NCBI GenBank assembly: GCA_030583665.1
Contig: CP129469.1
Location: 2,967,043 to 3,031,042 of the forward strand
Direction of reading: 5' to 3'
DNA length: 64,000 nt
From: Candidatus Jettenia sp. AMX2
GTDB taxonomy: Bacteria; Planctomycetota; Brocadiia; Brocadiales; Brocadiaceae
Positions within the stretch are counted from its first letter, which is position 1. Every line of letters starts with the position of its first letter. Positions 25,061 through 36,097 of this stretch are shown here, one piece after another. Made by a program: the position numbers and the translations under genes. The notes under the pieces were generated by a model that did not search any database, was not told the DNA's origin, and worked only from the letters and a program-made list of their open reading frames with translations.

Positions 25061-28000
25061 CTTTATATCCCACATGGTTCAGATGAAACCTAATTCTCCA
25101 ATACTAAATTCAAGTGTCATCTTATCTTTATATCCCACATGGTTCAGATGAAACGCCTTTTTATATTCTTTTTCTATTTCTTCATTACTGGCTTTATATC
25201 CCACATGGTTCAGATGAAACCCGGGGTGTCGGGTTCGCCTTCTACCGTATAAGTAACTTTATATCCCACATGGTTCAGATGAAACGTTTTCGTTATTAAT
25301 ACTGAAATAGAGCTTGTTTTCCTTTATATCCCACATGGTTCAGATGAAACGCTACATTGCGCCCGATATGTATGCTGAAAGAAAAGCTTTATATCCCACA
25401 TGGTTCAGATGAAACGCAAAAATGAGAATTGACGGCGCAATCAAGGATTACTTTATATCCCACATGGTTCAGATGAAACTTGCCGATTGGCTCGCATTTC
25501 AAGCGATGACAAAAATCTTTATATCCCACATGGTTCAGATGAAACGATTAGCGAATTTGGAATATGCGAAGATATCTCATGCTTTATATCCCACATGGTT
25601 CAGATGAAACATGTCCCCTTTGTCAGCCCCAACATTCCCGCAAAACTTTATATCCCACATGGTTCAGATGAAACTGGAAGAAAGAACCGGGCAAGGGGCT
25701 GATCCCTGCAGCTTTATATCCCACATGGTTCAGATGAAACATTGATATTGCTTCCTGGATCTCAACAGACAGAAATACTTTATATCCCACATGGTTCAGA
25801 TGAAACTGAAACAATTAGACCGGTATACTGAAGCAGAATTAACTTTATATCCCACATGGTTCAGATGAAACCCTTTGCCACCGTTCCCATTTTTCAAAAT
25901 CTTCTTCCTTTATATCCCACATGGTTCAGATGAAACTTGTTAAATCTTTGTATATGTACTGACCGCTTGTCTTTATATCCCACATGGTTCAGATGAAACA
26001 TTAAACGAATATTACGCTCGCAGATTTTCAATGACTTTATATCCCACATGGTTCAGATGAAACAGTATTTCCCAGGAGATATAATCAACCGCCTCCATCC
26101 TTTATATCCCACATGGTTCAGATGAAACTGTACAACACATGTTAAGTGTTTTTATTGCGTAATTCTTTATATCCCACATGGTTCAGATGAAACGCGGGCG
26201 AGGAAATCCCTATCAATACACTCGGCAAACTTTATATCCCACATGGTTCAGATGAAACTGGAATGAAGCGCAGAGCAAGAACTTGCCTTATCTACCTTTA
26301 TATCCCACATGGTTCAGATGAAACCGTCTGGATATAAATACAACGGTATGTTCCCATTACTTTATATCCCACATGGTTCAGATGAAACCTTGCCCTGGCC
26401 GAAACTATCAATCAAAAAGTTTCACCTTTATATCCCACATGGTTCAGATGAAACGTTGCCAGTTCTGCCGATGTCATGGAAGCTATTTTACTTTATATCC
26501 CACATGGTTCAGATGAAACCGGTATATCGCCATACCGACGGGCTTACGGCGGTACCTTTATATCCCACATGGTTCAGATGAAACTGGGAAACGCAATAGC
26601 ATTCGGCAGCCTGTCACAACTTTATATCCCACATGGTTCAGATGAAACGAATCCTGAAGGTTGCAGAGTAAGATCTTTTTATTTCTTTATATCCCACATG
26701 GTTCAGATGAAACGCGGGAAGGAATATTGAAAACCAATACTTACACTACTTTATATCCCACATGGTTCAGATGAAACGGGTAGCCCCAGGAGCTGAAGAT
26801 GGCGGCTACGTACTTTATATCCCACATGGTTCAGATGAAACGCAAACCGGAAAGGCGTGGCCGACCTGGAGTTTCCCCTTTATATCCCACATGGTTCAGA
26901 TGAAACTCGGTAATGCGATCCGCTGCGGGACGGATGTAGAGCTTTATATCCCACATGGTTCAGATGAAACGAATCCTGAAGGTTGCAGAGTAAGATCTTT
27001 TTATTTCTTTATATCCCACATGGTTCAGATGAAACGCGGGAAGGAATATTGAAAACCAATACTTACACTACTTTATATCCCACATGGTTCAGATGAAACG
27101 GGTAGCCCCAGGAGCTGAAGATGGCGGCTACGTACTTTATATCCCACATGGTTCAGATGAAACATTCCGGTTTTTTGTTTATAATTAAGTTTTGATAACT
27201 TTATATCCCACATGGTTCAGATGAAACGCAAACCGGAAAGGCGCGGCCGACCTGGAGTTTCCCCTTTATATCCCACATGGTTCAGATGAAACTCGGTAAT
27301 GCGATCCGCTGCGGGACGGATGTAGAGCTTTATATCCCACATGGTTCAGATGAAACGATGTTATGGGAGATAACAAACAGACTAAATTACTCCTTTATAT
27401 CCCACATGGTTCAGATGAAACTTATTGATTTGTATGTGTTTGTTTATCTATCTTCACCTTTATATCCCACATGGTTCAGATGAAACATCGACTTCCTTGC
27501 CCAGGTTTACATCCGTATCCCCCTTTATATCCCACATGGTTCAGATGAAACTTCAGAGAAAAGTACCTCTGCTCCCTCCACTCAAAACTTTATATCCCAC
27601 ATGGTTCAGATGAAACCGAACAATTTTCTCAATGATGCGGTAGGTACAGAGCTTTATATCCCACATGGTTCAGATGAAACGTGGTAAGTGAGTCATATTC
27701 ATCAAGTAATGATACTCTTTATATCCCACATGGTTCAGATGAAACGCAGAAGGGCTGACAATTGCAACACGTCCTTCAGACTTTATATCCCACATGGTTC
27801 AGATGAAACAAGAGATATGAATAAGCGAACTGGATATTATTTTACCTTTATATCCCACATGGTTCAGATGAAACCTTCTACCCCGTAAATTGTAGCCCGT
27901 ATGGCATTATTACTTTATATCCCACATGGTTCAGATGAAACGATGTTAAAAGATTTTACAGAAGCGAGAATGCTAAACTTTATATCCCACATGGTTCAGA

Positions 28001-31000
28001 TGAAACAATCCCTTTGATGATTTTAAATCCGGCGGCAGCGGCCTTTATATCCCACATGGTTCAGATGAAACAGCTCTTTCCGGATGTGCTTCACTGCCAG
28101 ACCAAACTCTTTATATCCCACATGGTTCAGATGAAACGTTGTTACCGGAATCCAAGTCAAATGGCCTGTTTTCCTTTATATCCCACATGGTTCAGATGAA
28201 ACTTAGTCTAATCCCTTGTGTTGCGGTGTCATCTTCCCTTTATATCCCACATGGTTCAGATGAAACCTAGTCACAGAATTCAGGCGCAGAAAATTATTAC
28301 CTTTATATCCCACATGGTTCAGATGAAACTCGAAAAGATGACCATAGCCGCAGCGATCGGCATTCCTTTATATCCCACATGGTTCAGATGAAACTTTCTT
28401 ATGCTTCACTGCATCGATAATCGCCTTATCTTTATATCCCACATGGTTCAGATGAAACGTGCTTCACGAAGACGGCTCGGAGGTTGGGAAATCACTTTAT
28501 ATCCCACATGGTTCAGATGAAACGATAATTTGTATTATAGTAATACTATTTTTATTTAGCTTTATATCCCACATGGTTCAGATGAAACTGTAGGTAGGGT
28601 TTTTGATATACCTTTTAAAGACGCTTTATATCCCACATGGTTCAGATGAAACCAGGCTGAAAAAATTGGTTTTCCCCTCTTGTCTGTACTTTATATCCCA
28701 CATGGTTCAGATGAAACGGTTCAGGCAGCAGTCGAGTATAAACTCCATGGTGACTTTATATCCCACATGGTTCAGATGAAACTATATAGCTATGTTGGCC
28801 AGGCAGGAGTAACTAACGACTTTATATCCCACATGGTTCAGATGAAACGGTTCAGGCAGCAGTTGAGTACAAACTTCATGGTGACTTTATATCCCACATG
28901 GTTCAGATGAAACATATCTTCGGATGATAGTGTAATTTACTTTCAAAACTTTATATCCCACATGGTTCAGATGAAACACAATCATAATCATATATGTAAT
29001 GCAATAAGTAGGGCTTTATATCCCACATGGTTCAGATGAAACAAATATGATGGTTCATGAGGATTAATTTATATGATTCTTTATATCCCACATGGTTCAG
29101 ATGAAACTTATTATACCTTGGCCCATATATATTCCTACATGAGCTTTATATCCCACATGGTTCAGATGAAACTAATATGCGACAGGGGAATAATGGCAGA
29201 AATTACACTTTATATCCCACATGGTTCAGATGAAACTTATTGTCCCTGCTTTGTATCCCCCTTTTATTTCATCTTTATATCCCACATGGTTCAGATGAAA
29301 CATTTTGACCAAAACAAAATAAAACATGTAATTTTGGCTTTATATCCCACATGGTTCAGATGAAACCTGCTGGCTCGGGCGATGGTCAGTTCAATAGCCC
29401 CGACTTTATATCCCACATGGTTCAGATGAAACTCCTCCAATAAGTCTAATTGATTTTTTACCCATCCTTCTTTATATCCCACATGGTTCAGATGAAACTA
29501 TCATTTGTGCTACTAATTTTTCAATTTGTTTTTTCTTTATATCCCACATGGTTCAGATGAAACGGTGATCAATTTTTTGAGTACTATAAAATCCCAAAAG
29601 CTTTATATCCCACATGGTTCAGATGAAACCTTACCCCACACGCCGGCCCTTTTAAAAACATCAAACTTTATATCCCACATGGTTCAGATGAAACTATATG
29701 ATTTGGAAAAGATTGTTGGTTGTTCCGGGGCTTTATATCCCACATGGTTCAGATGAAACCCACCTCGGTCAAACAACCCAATATCTTATAAATAACTTTA
29801 TATCCCACATGGTTCAGATGAAACCTAAATGAGAATAACAGCATTATACAAGTCCTGGAGCTTTATATCCCACATGGTTCAGATGAAACATCTTCTTGCA
29901 TCCTTCCTGAAATTGTTTTTTAAACTTTATATCCCACATGGTTCAGATGAAACAATGATATGGGGTGTGAGCCGAGAGGATGTGGAATACTTTATATCCC
30001 ACATGGTTCAGATGAAACCTCCTCAAGAGCAGATTCTAAATCCGGTCTCTTTACCTTTATATCCCACATGGTTCAGATGAAACTTACCTCCATCCCCACA
30101 TCACTTCCCATATCAAGTATCTTTATATCCCACATGGTTCAGATGAAACCCCTTCAATAGTATCTGCCTTGCTGAAAATTCTTATCTTTATATCCCACAT
30201 GGTTCAGATGAAACATAGATATAATCCCCTTCATCGTCACTCAGGACTTCACTTTATATCCCACATGGTTCAGATGAAACCAAATACTATTTCTACGATA
30301 GCTGCTCAAATAGCTACTTTATATCCCACATGGTTCAGATGAAACTTTTTTCATCTCCGCAATGAGTAAGTGATGCGCAACTTTATATCCCACATGGTTC
30401 AGATGAAACGGACAGGGTGAAACACAACCCGGTCTTTTAGGAATGACTTTATATCCCACATGGTTCAGATGAAACCAGACAAAACACCAGATTGATATTT
30501 ATCAATCTCCCTTTATATCCCACATGGTTCAGATGAAACCTTACTCAAATACCATCATCGTCCGGGAATACAATCTTTATATCCCACATGGTTCAGATGA
30601 AACGAAGAGATTGATAGCTGGTTTGGGACACCATGGAAACACTTTATATCCCACATGGTTCAGATGAAACATGATTATCCCTCCAAGAATATTTCTTAGT
30701 GATGTGACTTTATATCCCACATGGTTCAGATGAAACCTTTTGCTTACAGAAGAAAAGATTTTGACGAATTAACTTTATATCCCACATGGTTCAGATGAAA
30801 CTCTTCAAATGAACAGCTTCCACCAACTGTCAATAATCTTTATATCCCACATGGTTCAGATGAAACTATGATATCAAATATTTCGTGGATAGAGACCTTT
30901 TGCTTTATATCCCACATGGTTCAGATGAAACTAAGCCTATTTCTCCAAAAATACCATTTACACTTTCTTTATATCCCACATGGTTCAGATGAAACCGAGC

Positions 31001-31709
31001 ATCTAAATTTCATTTTAATACTCATAAATATCTTTATATCCCACATGGTTCAGATGAAACGAAGAAAATGTTGGAAAAGGCTGTTGATTTGTATAACTTT
31101 ATATCCCACATGGTTCAGATGAAACAGGGTCTTCCATGACAATGACAGCAAGCATAGTCATCTTTATATCCCACATGGTTCAGATGAAACACAACTCAAT
31201 CAATGCCTCTTTATCAATTTCATCGGACTTTATATCCCACATGGTTCAGATGAAACGGAAATATTTGCTACCACAACCGGGGATATGGTAGACTTTATAT
31301 CCCACATGGTTCAGATGAAACGTAGATAAAAATGTGAGAGACAAACTTGAAAAATTATCTTTATATCCCACATGGTTCAGATGAAACAACACAACTTATG
31401 TATACTCCGTATCCCTTGCTTTCTTTATATCCCACATGGTTCAGATGAAACCCCAAAGACTTCCAATAACATATTGCTCATATGAATCTTTATATCCCAC
31501 ATGGTTCAGATGAAACAAATAAAGGAACTATTTACCCTTTCAAAATATAAAGCTTTATATCCCACATGGTTCAGATGAAACAGAGCATATAAAACAGACG
31601 ATACAGAATATATAGTCTTTATATCCCACATGGTTCAGATGAAACGATGTTATGGCGATATAGCTCGGTAGAATTTATTGCTTTATATCCCACATGGTTC
31701 AGATGAAAC
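25061..31709 (-). CRISPR. Type I-B CRISPR array, about 103 repeats
   Basis: By hand count there are 103 copies of a 29-base repeat and 102 spacers of about 34-37 bases. I noticed no variation among repeats. On the minus strand the repeat begins GTTTCATCTGAACC and ends ATATAAAG. This resembles the 29-base I-B repeat I recall from Clostridioides difficile (same GTTT start, TAAA end) at about two-thirds of positions. I therefore read transcription leftward from a leader at 31710-31915, beside cas2. New spacers should enter at the right end. Spacers include a duplicated block (26649-27327) and wobble variants (28718, 28849). Confidence 0.95.
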
Positions 31710-31915
31710 CCTTACTACCTGTCAATATAAATTGGCTCATTTGCCTTATAATAAGCCGTAATCAAGTCAATTGCATCTTCATATTTTGTATCATAAATCA
31801 GGTGTTTTTGCATTGAACCTTGAATCGTGTATTTTTCTTTTTAAAAAATTCATACATAAGTTTTTCTGCGCATATATCTTATACCTAATAATGTGCAAAT
31901 ACAGGTTTGATGCAA
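31710..31915 (-). promoter_or_regulatory. Probable CRISPR leader
   Basis: 206 AT-rich bases between the end of cas2 and the first repeat in the inferred direction of transcription, with no open frame. This position is usual for I-B leaders. The word TTGACA lies 19 bases before the first repeat and TTGACT further upstream. I cannot assign a promoter with confidence. Confidence 0.55.
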
Positions 31916-32182
31916 CTACAAAATATTTCCTGTCATTTCCTTTTCAATGCCAAGAACAACCTTACGGTAATTCAGCCTGTTTTCCAGGCTGTAAAAATAG
32001 ATGGAATCCTTATCGGTCTCGATAACATCGCGCAGTTCCACCTTACACTGCTCAAGCTTTCCCAGGGTTATATCCCCCTCAAAAACCGAATTTTGTACCC
32101 ACATGAAGTACTTCTTTAGTATTTTCCTTATTTTGTTGACCCTCTCTTCCCCAATATCGTAGGTAACAATTAAATACGGCAT
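31916..32182 (-). CDS. cas2: CRISPR adaptation nuclease-fold protein Cas2
   Basis: 88 residues with a ferredoxin-like fold: strand LIVTYDIG with the conserved Asp9, helix ERVNKIRKILKKYF, then WVQNSVFEG and the SIYFYSL strand. Cas2 dimers bridge two Cas1 dimers in the complex that inserts new spacers. It is the last gene of the cas group before the leader, 89 bases after cas1. Confidence 0.93.
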   Translation of the reverse strand: MPYLIVTYDIGEERVNKIRKILKKYFMWVQNSVFEGDITLGKLEQCKVELRDVIETDKDSIYFYSLENRLNYRKVVLGIEKEMTGNIL

Positions 32183-32271
32183 TCTTCTATCTCCAGCAAG
32201 ATTCAGATGATACGTTCCTGTTTCTCTTAATAGAGGGAATCTACCATTTATCTTTTCCCTTCAATCTGTAT

Positions 32272-33252
32272 TCACCACCATGCCTTAAACGGAACGTAAA
32301 TCTCATCGCCAAGAAAATGTTTTATCAGCTTATAACACTCAAGCCTGATAAGCGTCCTGTACGAGACGTTCCTCTTTAATTTTCTGTGCTTGATAGTAGT
32401 TGTCAGTTTCTGATCAAACTCTTTGAGAAATTTCTTCCGGCCACCCTCATTCAAATAACAGTAATTGACATCTTCCTCAAAATCTTCAAGCTTTACCATA
32501 TTGTTATTCACCAGTTTGAAAATAATGGGATCAACAATAAGCGGCTTAAAAATCTCTGCTATATCAAGGCTCAAAGAGTATCGCCTTTCCCGTGGTTCAT
32601 GCAGATAACTTATTGTGGGGTTAAGCTGCGTGTGGTATATCTCAGAAAGCACGGTTGAATAGATCATGGAATTGCCGAACGATATCAGTGCATTAATGGG
32701 GTTGGTAGGCGGCCTTTTCTCGCGTTTTTCCATTATAAAATCCTCTTTCAGAATAGCATTGAACGCCTGATAATAAACATCTCTCGCCCGTCCTTCGCAT
32801 CCCATAAGTTCACTGATAGTTCTTGACTTGCTTGCATTGGCCTGTTCAGTCTCAATCTGTTTCCGGAAATCTACCGTATTTGAATATTCCCGTAAATTCC
32901 TTGCAATATGGAACATGGCGCCCTCAACAAAGGAAATGGCGACGAAGAAACGGTGTTCTGGATTAAGGTAATGTTCCACCTGCCTGACGGTCAATTCACC
33001 CGACACATTCCTGTCCCTTGGCATAAAACTACCGGCATAGAAACCGTAGTAGTTATAGATATGGACGGTCTTATTCTGCTGTGACAGGAAATTGAGCAGC
33101 TTTGTATTGAGGTCAACCTCTCCAAAGAGGTGGATCGTGTTAACATCCTCCACCGGAATAGCCTTTTTCTCACCCTTATCATTTTCGATATAAAGGGTAT
33201 TTTCCTGTCTTTTAATACGGCCGTTAGAAAATATGTAGTATGATCTGGTCAT
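32272..33252 (-). CDS. cas1: CRISPR integrase Cas1
   Basis: 326 residues. An N-terminal beta domain (about 1-75, with VHIYNYYGFYAGSF) is followed by the helical catalytic domain. The metal-binding residues are E153 (GCEGRAR), H218 (SYLHEPRERR) and D230 (LSLDIAEIFKP), all present. It catalyses spacer integration at the leader-repeat junction. The length is normal for subtype I-B. It lies between cas4 and cas2. Confidence 0.95.
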   Translation of the reverse strand: MTRSYYIFSNGRIKRQENTLYIENDKGEKKAIPVEDVNTIHLFGEVDLNTKLLNFLSQQNKTVHIYNYYGFYAGSFMPRDRNVSGELTVRQVEHYLNPEHRFFVAISFVEGAMFHIARNLREYSNTVDFRKQIETEQANASKSRTISELMGCEGRARDVYYQAFNAILKEDFIMEKREKRPPTNPINALISFGNSMIYSTVLSEIYHTQLNPTISYLHEPRERRYSLSLDIAEIFKPLIVDPIIFKLVNNNMVKLEDFEEDVNYCYLNEGGRKKFLKEFDQKLTTTIKHRKLKRNVSYRTLIRLECYKLIKHFLGDEIYVPFKAWW

Positions 33253-33262
33253 AGTAATTTTT

Positions 33263-33328
33263 AGGCTGAAGGTTTAAGGGTAAAGGCGTATGGTTTAGGT
33301 TGAAGTGAAAACATAAAACCTTCAGCCT
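33263..33328. repeat. Inverted repeat between cas1 and cas4
   Basis: Perfect 13-bp arms (33263-33275 and 33316-33328, AGGCTGAAGGTTT) enclose 40 bases in the 160-base cas4-cas1 gap. A related GCCTAAAGCCCTCCGCCTTC phrase follows. It might modulate read-through into cas1-cas2, but could be a stray repeat. Confidence 0.4.
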
Positions 33329-33413
33329 TTTGCCATATAATCATGTTTCTATAATTTGCCATATATTATTTCCGTCAGCCTAAAGCCCTCCGCCTTCTAT
33401 CATCACCCTATTG

Positions 33414-33932
33414 TTATCCCCAGCAAAATTCGTAATAGGCACATTTTGTACAATAAGGTTTTCGCTGCAGCGCCGGCGGTTTCTCCATTTCCAAAATCTC
33501 TTTCACACGTATCAGTGCCGTTTCTACCTCTTTTTCAGCTTCTGGGGTTAACACGACCTCCTCCCGTTTTCTCATTTTTGGATAATTAAGAACACCCCTC
33601 TTTTCAATACCCAGTTGCCTGAGATAATACAGGTAATAAAGTAACTGGATTCTGTCCGCATGTGCAAGTCTGTTGCTGTACTTAACTTCCCGGATCTCTT
33701 CATCGCCTGCAATATCGATATTAATAAGATTATCGATGAGCAATTCCCTCTTTTCCTCGCGCGGATACGAACTTTCACCAAGCAGCTTTCCCATCAGCAC
33801 CTTATCCGACCTGGATTCCATAGCAATCCCGAGGTCAAAAAGCCAGAGTTTCCGTTCGCAGACATAGAGATAATTGACCTTAATACCTGTGGTCTTCAGT
33901 GTTTGAAAGTCTGCATCTGTATTGGTACTCAT
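33414..33932 (-). CDS. cas4: CRISPR adaptation exonuclease Cas4
   Basis: 172 residues from the ATG with GAGGA upstream; the earlier in-frame ATG lacks a site. RecB-like nuclease motifs are D68, EVKYSNR (E82, K84) and the QLLYYLYYL helix. Four Cys (C25, C161, C164 and C170 in YCTKCAYYEFC) hold an iron-sulfur cluster. Cas4 trims prespacers and selects the PAM. It is separated from cas3 by the nucleotidyltransferase-HEPN cluster, which is unusual. Confidence 0.92.
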   Translation of the reverse strand: MSTNTDADFQTLKTTGIKVNYLYVCERKLWLFDLGIAMESRSDKVLMGKLLGESSYPREEKRELLIDNLINIDIAGDEEIREVKYSNRLAHADRIQLLYYLYYLRQLGIEKRGVLNYPKMRKREEVVLTPEAEKEVETALIRVKEILEMEKPPALQRKPYCTKCAYYEFCWG

Positions 33933-34061
33933 TGAATATCCTCTGCCGTTTTTCCTGTATAGGCACATTTAAAATAATACACTAACCGGTAGAGGGGACT
34001 TTTACTCTACCATCTGAAAAGAGGGGACAAGAATGTATCTCAAGATAACAAATGTTTAGCC

Positions 34062-34415
34062 TCATTTATCATATAAATCAGATAGCATTCTCTGAACTGT
34101 ATTCTCTAAAAGTAATAAATCATCTTCTTTTGTTTGCCAGATAATAGAAAGATCTAGTCCAAAATATTCGTGAATAAGTTTGTTCCTCATGCCAATTATT
34201 TCTTCCCACGGTATCTCTGAATATATCTCACGAATGTGTTTAGGAATCTTGTTTGCTGCTTCTCCGATAATCTCCAGGCATCTCACTACAGCCTTTACTG
34301 TCTTTCTGTCATTTATAAAATTCTCATAGGTCATCCCTTTAGTAAACGCTCTAATATCCATCAACGATTCAATTATGTCATTGAGATAATCCTGAATAAG
34401 CCTTTCTTCAGACAT
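34062..34415 (-). CDS. HepT-like HEPN toxin (pair 3)
   Basis: 117 residues from the ATG at 34415, which overlaps the end of the upstream nucleotidyltransferase gene by eight bases. An all-helical DUF86/HepT protein with the RNase motif RX4HXY intact: R77-NKLI-H82-E-Y84. In the studied HepT-MntA system the Tyr of this motif is AMPylated by MntA, which silences the RNase. All features needed for that are present here with the partner upstream. Confidence 0.82.
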   Translation of the reverse strand: MSEERLIQDYLNDIIESLMDIRAFTKGMTYENFINDRKTVKAVVRCLEIIGEAANKIPKHIREIYSEIPWEEIIGMRNKLIHEYFGLDLSIIWQTKEDDLLLLENTVQRMLSDLYDK

Positions 34416-35172
34416 ATTGAACCTCTTGAAGGATTCTTTTTCCAATATAAGGCTTCAAGGCTTTTTTTGTCACAAGGTCAACTTTTATTCCAAGTAATTC
34501 AGAAATACTATTTTCAAGCTGCATAAATTTTATAAATCCTATAGGCCTTTCAAATTCAACCAGAATATCTACATCGCTACTTTCATCTTGATCATCTCTG
34601 ACATACGAACCAAATATACCTATTTCCTTAATTCCATATTGTTTTTTCAGTTCGTCTTTGTGCTGGCTGATTATCTCTTTAATTTCCTCGAGTGTCTTCA
34701 TTATTACCTGAATATCCTCTCTGTCAAAGGTTCTGTAAAAGAAAATATTGGAAGGCTTCTCTGAATATCTCACAGCTTTCAGAAGTTCAGTGAAAACAAA
34801 TGTCTCAAAAATCGCAACCCTTCCTGCAAGGGTATCCGCTATGTCTTTATATGCCAGTATATTTGTTGAACCTGTCAAAAGGTAGCTCCCGTTCACCCTT
34901 TTCCGGTCTACGTTAAATTTGATCGCACTCAAAAGCTCCGGTACTTTCTGGATTTCATCAATGACAACCGGCTTTTTGAGACTGTTGATAAACAGATGGG
35001 GATCTGTCCGTGCAGAGGCATACACCACAATATCATCAAGGGTTATATAATTATCAAGCCTTGTTAAAGCGAGGGTGGATTTACCGACCTGCCTCGCCCC
35101 GGTCAGAAGGACTACGGGAAAATGCTTCATAGCATCAGAAAGTTGAGAGGAAATAGTTCGCGGGTAAAGCAT
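34408..35172 (-). CDS. Truncated DUF4143 ATPase fused to MntA nucleotidyltransferase (pair 3)
   Basis: 254 residues. Residues 1-150 are the AAA part of a DUF4143-type ATPase: Walker A GARQVGKST, Walker B VVIDEIQ and the sensor LLTGSTNI. The C-terminal DUF4143 domain is missing. Residues 158-254 form a complete MntA-type nucleotidyltransferase with GSX10DXD (GSYVRDDQDESSDVD). An internal ATG (34701) could start the nucleotidyltransferase alone. It is either a read-through remnant from a deletion or a genuine fusion. Translationally coupled to the HepT gene downstream. Confidence 0.8.
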   Translation of the reverse strand: MLYPRTISSQLSDAMKHFPVVLLTGARQVGKSTLALTRLDNYITLDDIVVYASARTDPHLFINSLKKPVVIDEIQKVPELLSAIKFNVDRKRVNGSYLLTGSTNILAYKDIADTLAGRVAIFETFVFTELLKAVRYSEKPSNIFFYRTFDREDIQVIMKTLEEIKEIISQHKDELKKQYGIKEIGIFGSYVRDDQDESSDVDILVEFERPIGFIKFMQLENSISELLGIKVDLVTKKALKPYIGKRILQEVQYV

Positions 35173-35246
35173 TTATACTCCTTGAATTTTTGGTATTATA
35201 ATACCATAATTTATAATACCATGTTCGAGAATGTAAAGGGTGTTTA

Positions 35247-35669
35247 TCACTTTTGGTTTTCAATAATCTCAAGAAGGGTTGTATAGAATTCTTTTATGTC
35301 GGACATCTCATTTGCGAGAATATCATAAAGCATCCCTGTATCTATATGATTATACAAATGAACAATCCTGTTTCTGAACTTAGACATATTTGTATAAACC
35401 TCTACCTTTTCTTTAGGTATATATCCCGCATCGGAAAGTATCTTGATTATCTCAGCATTTGTATTAGGCATTTTTAATCCAAGATTGGCAATTATGTAAC
35501 TTCCGATGTCAAGGAGCGCCTGTATAGATGTCTGCAAAAGGTAAAGAGAAGACGCAACATTCCTGAAGTCAGAGATAAAATCTTCATAATTCTTTTCCCT
35601 TAATATGCTTAATTTATTAAGGTTTTCTACAATAATATCTATCTTTGACTGAATATCTTCCTGTCTCAT
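35247..35669 (-). CDS. HepT-like HEPN toxin (pair 2)
   Basis: 140 residues, all helical, DUF86/HepT family. The motif R99-NRIV-H104-L-Y106 matches RX4HXY exactly. It starts four bases inside the end of the MntA gene upstream (ATGA-type overlap), giving coupled translation. The predicted activity is tRNA or mRNA cleavage unless AMPylated. It follows the same layout as the other pair but is clearly diverged in sequence, so it is not a recent duplicate. Confidence 0.83.
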   Translation of the reverse strand: MRQEDIQSKIDIIVENLNKLSILREKNYEDFISDFRNVASSLYLLQTSIQALLDIGSYIIANLGLKMPNTNAEIIKILSDAGYIPKEKVEVYTNMSKFRNRIVHLYNHIDTGMLYDILANEMSDIKEFYTTLLEIIENQK

Positions 35670-36088
35670 ATTTTTGCCAGTCTATTTTTTATCCCTTGAA
35701 AGTGAAATCTTTTAATAAATCTGATGGTCGGCTCAAAATCGCAGAAATATGAAATAGCTTTTGCAGTAAATTTTGTTCTGAATGCCGGGTCTGCATCATA
35801 TATCAATTTCCCTGTCCTTAAAACATTATATTGAAAAATAAGCCCCTGATTATTGAGTTCTATCAAATCTACTTCTCCTGCTTGTAAGGCGTCTTCAATC
35901 CTGTATGCCAGATAATCCATTTTGTGCATTAATTCCCTTCCCTCCGGGTGCGGCTCTTTGAGCAAAACGGCAATATCCACATCGCTCATCGGCCCTTTTT
36001 TGCCTGTCGCATACGAACCAAAAAGATATGCCGCAGCTATATATGGGTAATCTTTGAATATTGTTTTAAGTCTCTCTAAATCAAGCAT
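35666..36088 (-). CDS. MntA-type nucleotidyltransferase antitoxin (pair 2)
   Basis: 140 residues. GSX10DXD is intact (GSYATGKKGPMSDVD), followed by the third carboxylate region VDLIELN. A minimal nucleotidyltransferase of the MntA family, expected to AMPylate its HepT. The C-terminal 35 residues (IRFIKRFHFQGIKNRLAKI) are longer than the minimal domain. It starts ten bases after the HEPN gene of pair 1. Confidence 0.82.
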   Translation of the reverse strand: MLDLERLKTIFKDYPYIAAAYLFGSYATGKKGPMSDVDIAVLLKEPHPEGRELMHKMDYLAYRIEDALQAGEVDLIELNNQGLIFQYNVLRTGKLIYDADPAFRTKFTAKAISYFCDFEPTIRFIKRFHFQGIKNRLAKI

Positions 36089-36097
36089 TACAAACCT

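Noticed and set aside
25061-31709. Many open frames of 60-100 codons with recurring YIPHGSDET or FISHMVQMK
   Set aside because: They are read-through of the CRISPR repeat in different frames, with no ribosome sites or independent conservation.
25061-31709. Plus-strand transcription of the array, because the plus-strand repeat ends in GATGAAAC
   Set aside because: The minus-strand form resembles the 29-base I-B repeat I recall from Clostridioides difficile and places the leader next to cas2. I prefer minus, but it remains to be confirmed by RNA-seq.
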